A program made the position numbers and the translations under genes. Source: Candidatus Methylacidiphilales bacterium (GTDB lineage: Bacteria; Pseudomonadota; Gammaproteobacteria; JASGCS01). From it: 49,164 nt of DNA. Under the pieces are notes generated by a model that saw only the letters and a program-made list of their open reading frames with translations, made no database searches and was not told the origin of the DNA. Below are positions 45,923-49,164 of this stretch, in pieces (the stretch's first letter is position 1; each line of letters opens with the position of its first letter). Location: positions 1 through 49,164 of the forward strand of contig JASGCS010000005.1 in assembly GCA_030054035.1 (NCBI GenBank), written 5' to 3'.

Positions 45923-46159
45923 TTGTTTCACGACGGAACTTTACCTCTCGTTAATAAAATAGATTTACTCATAGCTTTAACCTTCCTCTTACCATTACTA
46001 CTTGTTGAATTTGCAACTATCGTACGAAGATGCAGTGATGCAGATATAAATCCTTGGTGGATTCTTGCTTACTTGATTCCCATTTTAGGAATTATTGTAT
46101 ATACCGTTATCGGATCACTTCCCTCAGTGAAAAAAACCACTGAAGAAGAATCAATATAA
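45923..46159 (+). CDS. Small DUF805-like membrane protein, copy 1 (possibly truncated)
   Basis: 78 residues from a TTG, shortly after the epmB-remnant stop. Two hydrophobic segments (LLIALTFLLPLLLVEFA; WILAYLIPILGIIVYTVIG) flank VRRCSDADINPWW, like the RRLHDxGxSGWW core of DUF805 proteins. DUF805 proteins usually have a further ~35 N-terminal residues; these are absent and no ribosome-binding site is seen, so this may be a decayed gene. A second copy lies at 47957. Confidence 0.55.
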   Translation: MFHDGTLPLVNKIDLLIALTFLLPLLLVEFATIVRRCSDADINPWWILAYLIPILGIIVYTVIGSLPSVKKTTEEESI

Positions 46160-46194
46160 GACCACCAGCTATACCCTTCTTCTATTTTCTTCTC

Positions 46195-46227
46195 TTGAAA
46201 TCACCAGTGTTAGAACTATGGTAGAAT
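46195..46227 (+). promoter_or_regulatory. Promoter of second Sel1 gene
   Basis: The same TTGAAA (46195-46200) and TGGTAGAAT block as upstream of copy 1, followed by the GAGGG ribosome-binding site before the ATG at 46266. Confidence 0.5.
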
Positions 46228-46265
46228 TTATAAATAGATCAACCAAAACACAAGAGGGTTAGTTT

Positions 46266-47693
46266 ATGCAAAGTAAAATTTCAATTGGTATGATTAAACA
46301 TATTGTTTTTTATTCAATTTGTTTATTACTACTACAGTCTCAAGGATTTGCAGAAGATAAATTCCTACCTAGTCTCAACCACCTGGCAGGTGAAGGAGTA
46401 ACTCAAAACAACGAACAGACATTCTTAAAGCTTAAACTCGCGGCTGAGCAAGGGAATGCTAAAGCTCAATTTAATCTTGGCTACCTCTACATTATAGGTG
46501 AGGGGGTTGCTCAAGATTATAGTCAAGCGTTTAAGTGGTTTAAGTTGGCGGCTGATCAAGGGGATGCTGGTGCTCAAAACAATCTTGGAAACCTCTACTT
46601 TCAAGGAGAGGGAGTTGCTCAAGATTATGGACAAGCGATTAAGTGGTTTAAGTTAGCAGCTGAACAAGGGTATGTACGCGCTCAAAATAATCTTGGCTAC
46701 AACTATATGAAAGGTTTGGGAGTTGCTCAAGATTATGGTCAAGCGTTTAAGTGGCTTATGTTGGCGGCTGATCAAGGAAGTGCTAAAGCTCAATTTAATC
46801 TTGGTGATCTCTACTATGAAGGAAAAGGGGTTGCTCAAGATTATGGTCAAGCGTTTAAGTGGTATAAGTTGGCGGCTGAACAAGGGGATGCCGGCGCTCA
46901 ATATAATCTTGGTGATCTCTACCATGAAGGAAAAGGAGTTGCTAAAAATTATAGTCAATCGTTTAAGTGGTTTAGGTTGGCGGCTGAGCAAGGGAATGCT
47001 ATTGCTCAATTTAATCTTGGTATTCACTACAAGAATGGCGAGGGAGTCACTCAAGATTATAGTCAAGCGTTTAAGTGGTATAAGTTGGCGGCTGAGCAAG
47101 GAGTTGCAATCGCTCAAATTAGTCTTGGCCACCTCTACATGAATGGCGAGGGAGTTGCTAAAAATTATAGTCAAGCGATTAAGTGGTATAAGTTGGCGGC
47201 TGAACAAGGGAATGCCGGTGCTCAAAACAATCTTGGTTATTTCTACTATGCAGGAGAAGGAGTTACTCAAGATTATGGTCAAGCGATTAAGTGGTTTAAG
47301 TTGGCGGCTGAGCAAGGGGATGTAAACGCTCAATTAAGTCTTGGTGGCCTCTACATTAAAGGCGAGGGAGTTGCTCAAGATTATAGTCAGGCATTAAAGT
47401 GGCTTAAGATGGCGGCTGATCAAGGAGTTGCAATCGCTCAAAGTAGTCTTGGCTTCTTTTACTATGAAGGAGAAGGAGTTGCTCAAAATTACAGTGAAGC
47501 GTTTAAATGGTTAAAGTTGGCGGCTGAGCAAGGGGAAGCAAACGCTCAATTTATGCTTGGAAACCTCTACATGAATGGCGATGGAGTTGCTAAAAATTAT
47601 AGTCAAGCGATTAAGTGGCTTAAGTTGGCGGCTGATCAAGGGAATGAAAGTGCTCAAGAAAAACTAAAATCACTAAAGGCAGAAACCAAGTAA
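46266..47693 (+). CDS. Secreted Sel1-repeat protein, copy 2
   Basis: 475 residues. Its signal peptide and lead segment nearly match copy 1. Eleven full 36-residue Sel1 repeats follow (46440-47627) and a final AADQGNESAQEKLKSLKAETK. Repeats differ mainly at the helix-facing positions (GNAKAQFNLGYLYIIGEG, GVAIAQISLGHLYMNGEG). Compared with copy 1 it has seven more units, so repeat number varies between paralogues. Function unknown beyond probable protein binding outside the cytoplasm. Confidence 0.92.
   Translation: MQSKISIGMIKHIVFYSICLLLLQSQGFAEDKFLPSLNHLAGEGVTQNNEQTFLKLKLAAEQGNAKAQFNLGYLYIIGEGVAQDYSQAFKWFKLAADQGDAGAQNNLGNLYFQGEGVAQDYGQAIKWFKLAAEQGYVRAQNNLGYNYMKGLGVAQDYGQAFKWLMLAADQGSAKAQFNLGDLYYEGKGVAQDYGQAFKWYKLAAEQGDAGAQYNLGDLYHEGKGVAKNYSQSFKWFRLAAEQGNAIAQFNLGIHYKNGEGVTQDYSQAFKWYKLAAEQGVAIAQISLGHLYMNGEGVAKNYSQAIKWYKLAAEQGNAGAQNNLGYFYYAGEGVTQDYGQAIKWFKLAAEQGDVNAQLSLGGLYIKGEGVAQDYSQALKWLKMAADQGVAIAQSSLGFFYYEGEGVAQNYSEAFKWLKLAAEQGEANAQFMLGNLYMNGDGVAKNYSQAIKWLKLAADQGNESAQEKLKSLKAETK
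46440..47675 (+). repeat. 108-nt tandem repeats, Sel1 copy 2
   Basis: Eleven full 108-nt units with a shorter final unit. The internal symmetry also opens long spurious ORFs on the minus strand (for example 46653-47333). Confidence 0.85.
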
Positions 47694-47698
47694 GAGCC

Positions 47699-47950
47699 AT
47701 CAATGGCTTTACTACCGATCCTCTCCAAGAACAAGCACACATCATCACCAATGGACTAATACAAAAATATCAAAGTAGAGCGCTCATTACCACCACAGGC
47801 GCCTGTGCCATTCACTGCAGATATTATTTCAGAAGACATTTCAACTACCATATCACCCCCTACTACCTCCACAGCCTACCAGGCTACCTCGTACCTAAAT
47901 TCGTCAAAGAAGTACCTACACTAAAAAGCAAAAAGCAGATACACTATTAA
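47699..47950 (+). pseudogene. epmB remnant 2
   Basis: Starts at the same point as remnant 1 but keeps the radical SAM region (GACAIHCRYYFRRHFNYH), with the third cluster Cys changed to Tyr. It then jumps to the HITPYYLHS region, and has the same LHS-to-LPGYLVPKF deletion junction as remnant 1. It ends at the epmB-type stop. The shared junction shows both remnants descend from one already deleted copy. Confidence 0.9.
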
Positions 47951-47956
47951 TACGGT

Positions 47957-48199
47957 TTGTTTCACGACGGAACTTTACCTCTCGTTAATAAAATAGCTTT
48001 ACTCATAGCTTTAACCTTCCTCTTACCATTACTACTTGTTGATTTTGCAACTACCGTACGAAGATGCAGTGATGCAGATATAAATCCTTGGTGGGTAATC
48101 ACAATGTATATTCCCTATTTTGATTTGGGTCTTTTTGCATATATCGTTATCGGATCACTTCCCTCAGTAAAAAAAACCACTGAAGAAGAATCAATATAA
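47957..48199 (+). CDS. Small DUF805-like membrane protein, copy 2 (possibly truncated)
   Basis: 80 residues, same TTG start context and near-identical ends as copy 1 (VNKIALLIALTFLLPLLLVDFATTVRRCSDADINPWW; VIGSLPSVKKTTEEESI). The middle differs (VITMYIPYFDLGLFAYI against ILAYLIPILGIIVYT), so the copies have diverged within the second membrane segment while keeping the frame open. Confidence 0.55.
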   Translation: MFHDGTLPLVNKIALLIALTFLLPLLLVDFATTVRRCSDADINPWWVITMYIPYFDLGLFAYIVIGSLPSVKKTTEEESI

Positions 48200-48234
48200 G
48201 ACCACCAGCTATACCCTTCTTCTATTTTCTTCTC

Positions 48235-48267
48235 TTGAAATCACCAGTGTTAGAACTATGGTAGAAT
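48235..48267 (+). promoter_or_regulatory. Promoter of third Sel1 gene
   Basis: Third copy of the TTGAAA / TGGTAGAAT block, exactly 2040 nt after that of copy 2. The GAGGG site and ATG at 48306 follow. Confidence 0.5.
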
Positions 48268-48305
48268 TTATAAATAGATCAACCAAAACACAAGAGGGTT
48301 AGTTT

Positions 48306-49164
48306 ATGCAAAGTAAAATTTCAATTGGTATGATTAAACATATTGTTTTTTATTTAATTTGTTTATTACTACTACAGTCTCAAGGATTTGCAGACTTTAA
48401 AGATATACAAAGTGAAGCTTCCAGTACAGGGATTAAGAATATTTATCATGAGAGTAATAAAGACATTATTACTGAACTAAACAAATTTAAATTTAATTTT
48501 GAATTAAATAGCAATTCACTTCAAATCAGCAATAAAGTTTTAAAAATAATCATGCTTGATGCTGAACGCGGACTTGCAGAAGCTCAATTACTACTTAGTC
48601 TGTACTATCTTTCAGATGAAGGAGTAACTCAAAACAATAAACAACAGGCATTTACATGGGTTAAACTTGCAGCAGATCAAGATCTTGCAGGCGCTCAATC
48701 TCTTCTTGGAAATCTCTACTATGAAGGTATGGGAGTTACTCAAGATTATGGTCAAGCGATTAAGTGGTTTAAGTTGGCGGCTGAGCAAGGACTAGTGATC
48801 GCTCAACTTCAACTCGCATATCTCTACATGAATGGCAAGGGAGTTGATCAAGATTATGGTCGAGCGTTTAAGTGGCTTAATATTGCCACAACACAAGGCT
48901 TACCAGAACATCAAAAATATTTTAGAGAACTAAATACAATAAAAACAAAAGGTCAAATTAATTACAATGCTATTTTAAGTGATTGGTATAAATATATTGA
49001 GGTTAAAGTAATTGCATCAGTTCATATTTCTATTGGTTCTCTCTACTACCATGGAAAAGGAGTAACGCAAGATTATAGTGAAGCGTTTAAATGGTTTAAG
49101 TTGGCGGCTGAACAAGGGGATGCTAAAGCTCAATTAAGTCTTGGCCACCTCTACTTTAAAGGTG
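48306..49164 (+). CDS. Secreted Sel1-repeat protein, copy 3 (partial)
   Basis: The frame is open to the window edge (286 residues visible). The signal peptide is that of copy 2 with one change (FYLICLLLLQSQGFA). A unique segment follows (DFKDIQSEASSTGIKNIYHESN), then more divergent Sel1 units (AERGLAEAQLLLSLYYLSDEG, ADQDLAGAQSLLGNLYYEGMG, AEQGLVIAQLQLAYLYMNGKG). A non-repeat insert (HQKYFRELNTIKTKGQINYN) comes before typical repeats resume at GSLYYHGKGVTQDYSEAFKWF. The copied promoter and signal region with a distinct body suggests modular reshuffling. Confidence 0.88.
   Translation, partial: MQSKISIGMIKHIVFYLICLLLLQSQGFADFKDIQSEASSTGIKNIYHESNKDIITELNKFKFNFELNSNSLQISNKVLKIIMLDAERGLAEAQLLLSLYYLSDEGVTQNNKQQAFTWVKLAADQDLAGAQSLLGNLYYEGMGVTQDYGQAIKWFKLAAEQGLVIAQLQLAYLYMNGKGVDQDYGRAFKWLNIATTQGLPEHQKYFRELNTIKTKGQINYNAILSDWYKYIEVKVIASVHISIGSLYYHGKGVTQDYSEAFKWFKLAAEQGDAKAQLSLGHLYFKG

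Noticed and set aside
46653-47333. 226-residue ORF on the minus strand in the Sel1 gene
   Set aside because: It is an antisense shadow of the 108-nt repeats; the repeat period keeps the frame open. The plus-strand frame has the signal peptide and Sel1 consensus.

Overview
The window looks like a compact, AT-rich chromosome segment of a gammaproteobacterium with a reduced genome. Three things suggest this. First, gene order follows the Pseudomonas/Legionella-type layout: fimV-truA-trpF-trpB-trpA-folC-dedD-purF; tsaE-amiC-miaA-hflX-hflK-hflC-hisZ-purA-tRNA-Leu-rnr-rlmB-rpsF-rpsR-rplI-dnaB; guaB-guaA divergent from xseA; rluC divergent from rne. Second, EF-P occurs with EpmA and EpmB. Third, a DUF1820 gene is present. 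Genes mostly abut or overlap by 1-30 nt. Several usual neighbours are missing from their slots (accD, cvpA, mutL, hfq, priB), and several proteins are shorter than their families (MiaA, the RNase R/II-type exonuclease, FimV C-terminus). The lineage call is inference from synteny and protein features, not from a marker gene.

Layout. 1-517: start of a secreted filamentous-haemagglutinin-like protein, cut by the window edge. 727-10582 (minus): fimV to purF, covering tryptophan, folate and purine synthesis, pseudouridylation and envelope proteins. 10583-17058: a foreign island. It holds about 1 kb of hairpin-rich, partly GC-rich non-coding DNA; a five-gene restriction-modification operon (XRE controller, C5 methyltransferase, PD-(D/E)XK endonuclease, amino-methyltransferase, unknown gene) with a near-textbook controller operator; and a decayed large serine recombinase ending against a tRNA-Ser gene. 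17059-22527: tRNA-Ser, DUF1820, guaA, guaB (minus), xseA and a DksA-type regulator (plus). 22553-37181: a long minus-strand run from rluC down to dnaB, with a tRNA-Leu on the opposite strand overlapping the end of purA. 37211-41213 (plus): rne, tRNA-Leu, alpha/beta hydrolase, membrane-anchored MurF-like ligase. 41236-43816 (minus): ddl, epmA, efp. 43853-49164 (plus): epmB, then a tandem array of secreted Sel1-repeat genes separated by broken copies of epmB and small DUF805-like membrane ORFs.

The genes jointly describe a cell that makes its own GMP, AMP and tryptophan, performs replication, translation and RNA turnover with trimmed enzymes, and modifies EF-P by beta-lysylation. Its accessory regions concern surface or secreted proteins (haemagglutinin-like, Sel1) and DNA restriction. 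The island and the hydrolase/MurF-like/Ddl group both resemble, from memory of those families, genes common in candidate phyla radiation bacteria; this needs a homology search.

The most notable points are the Sel1/epmB-remnant tandem array, the restriction island with its leaderless controller promoter and structured non-coding flank, and the domain losses in otherwise essential enzymes.
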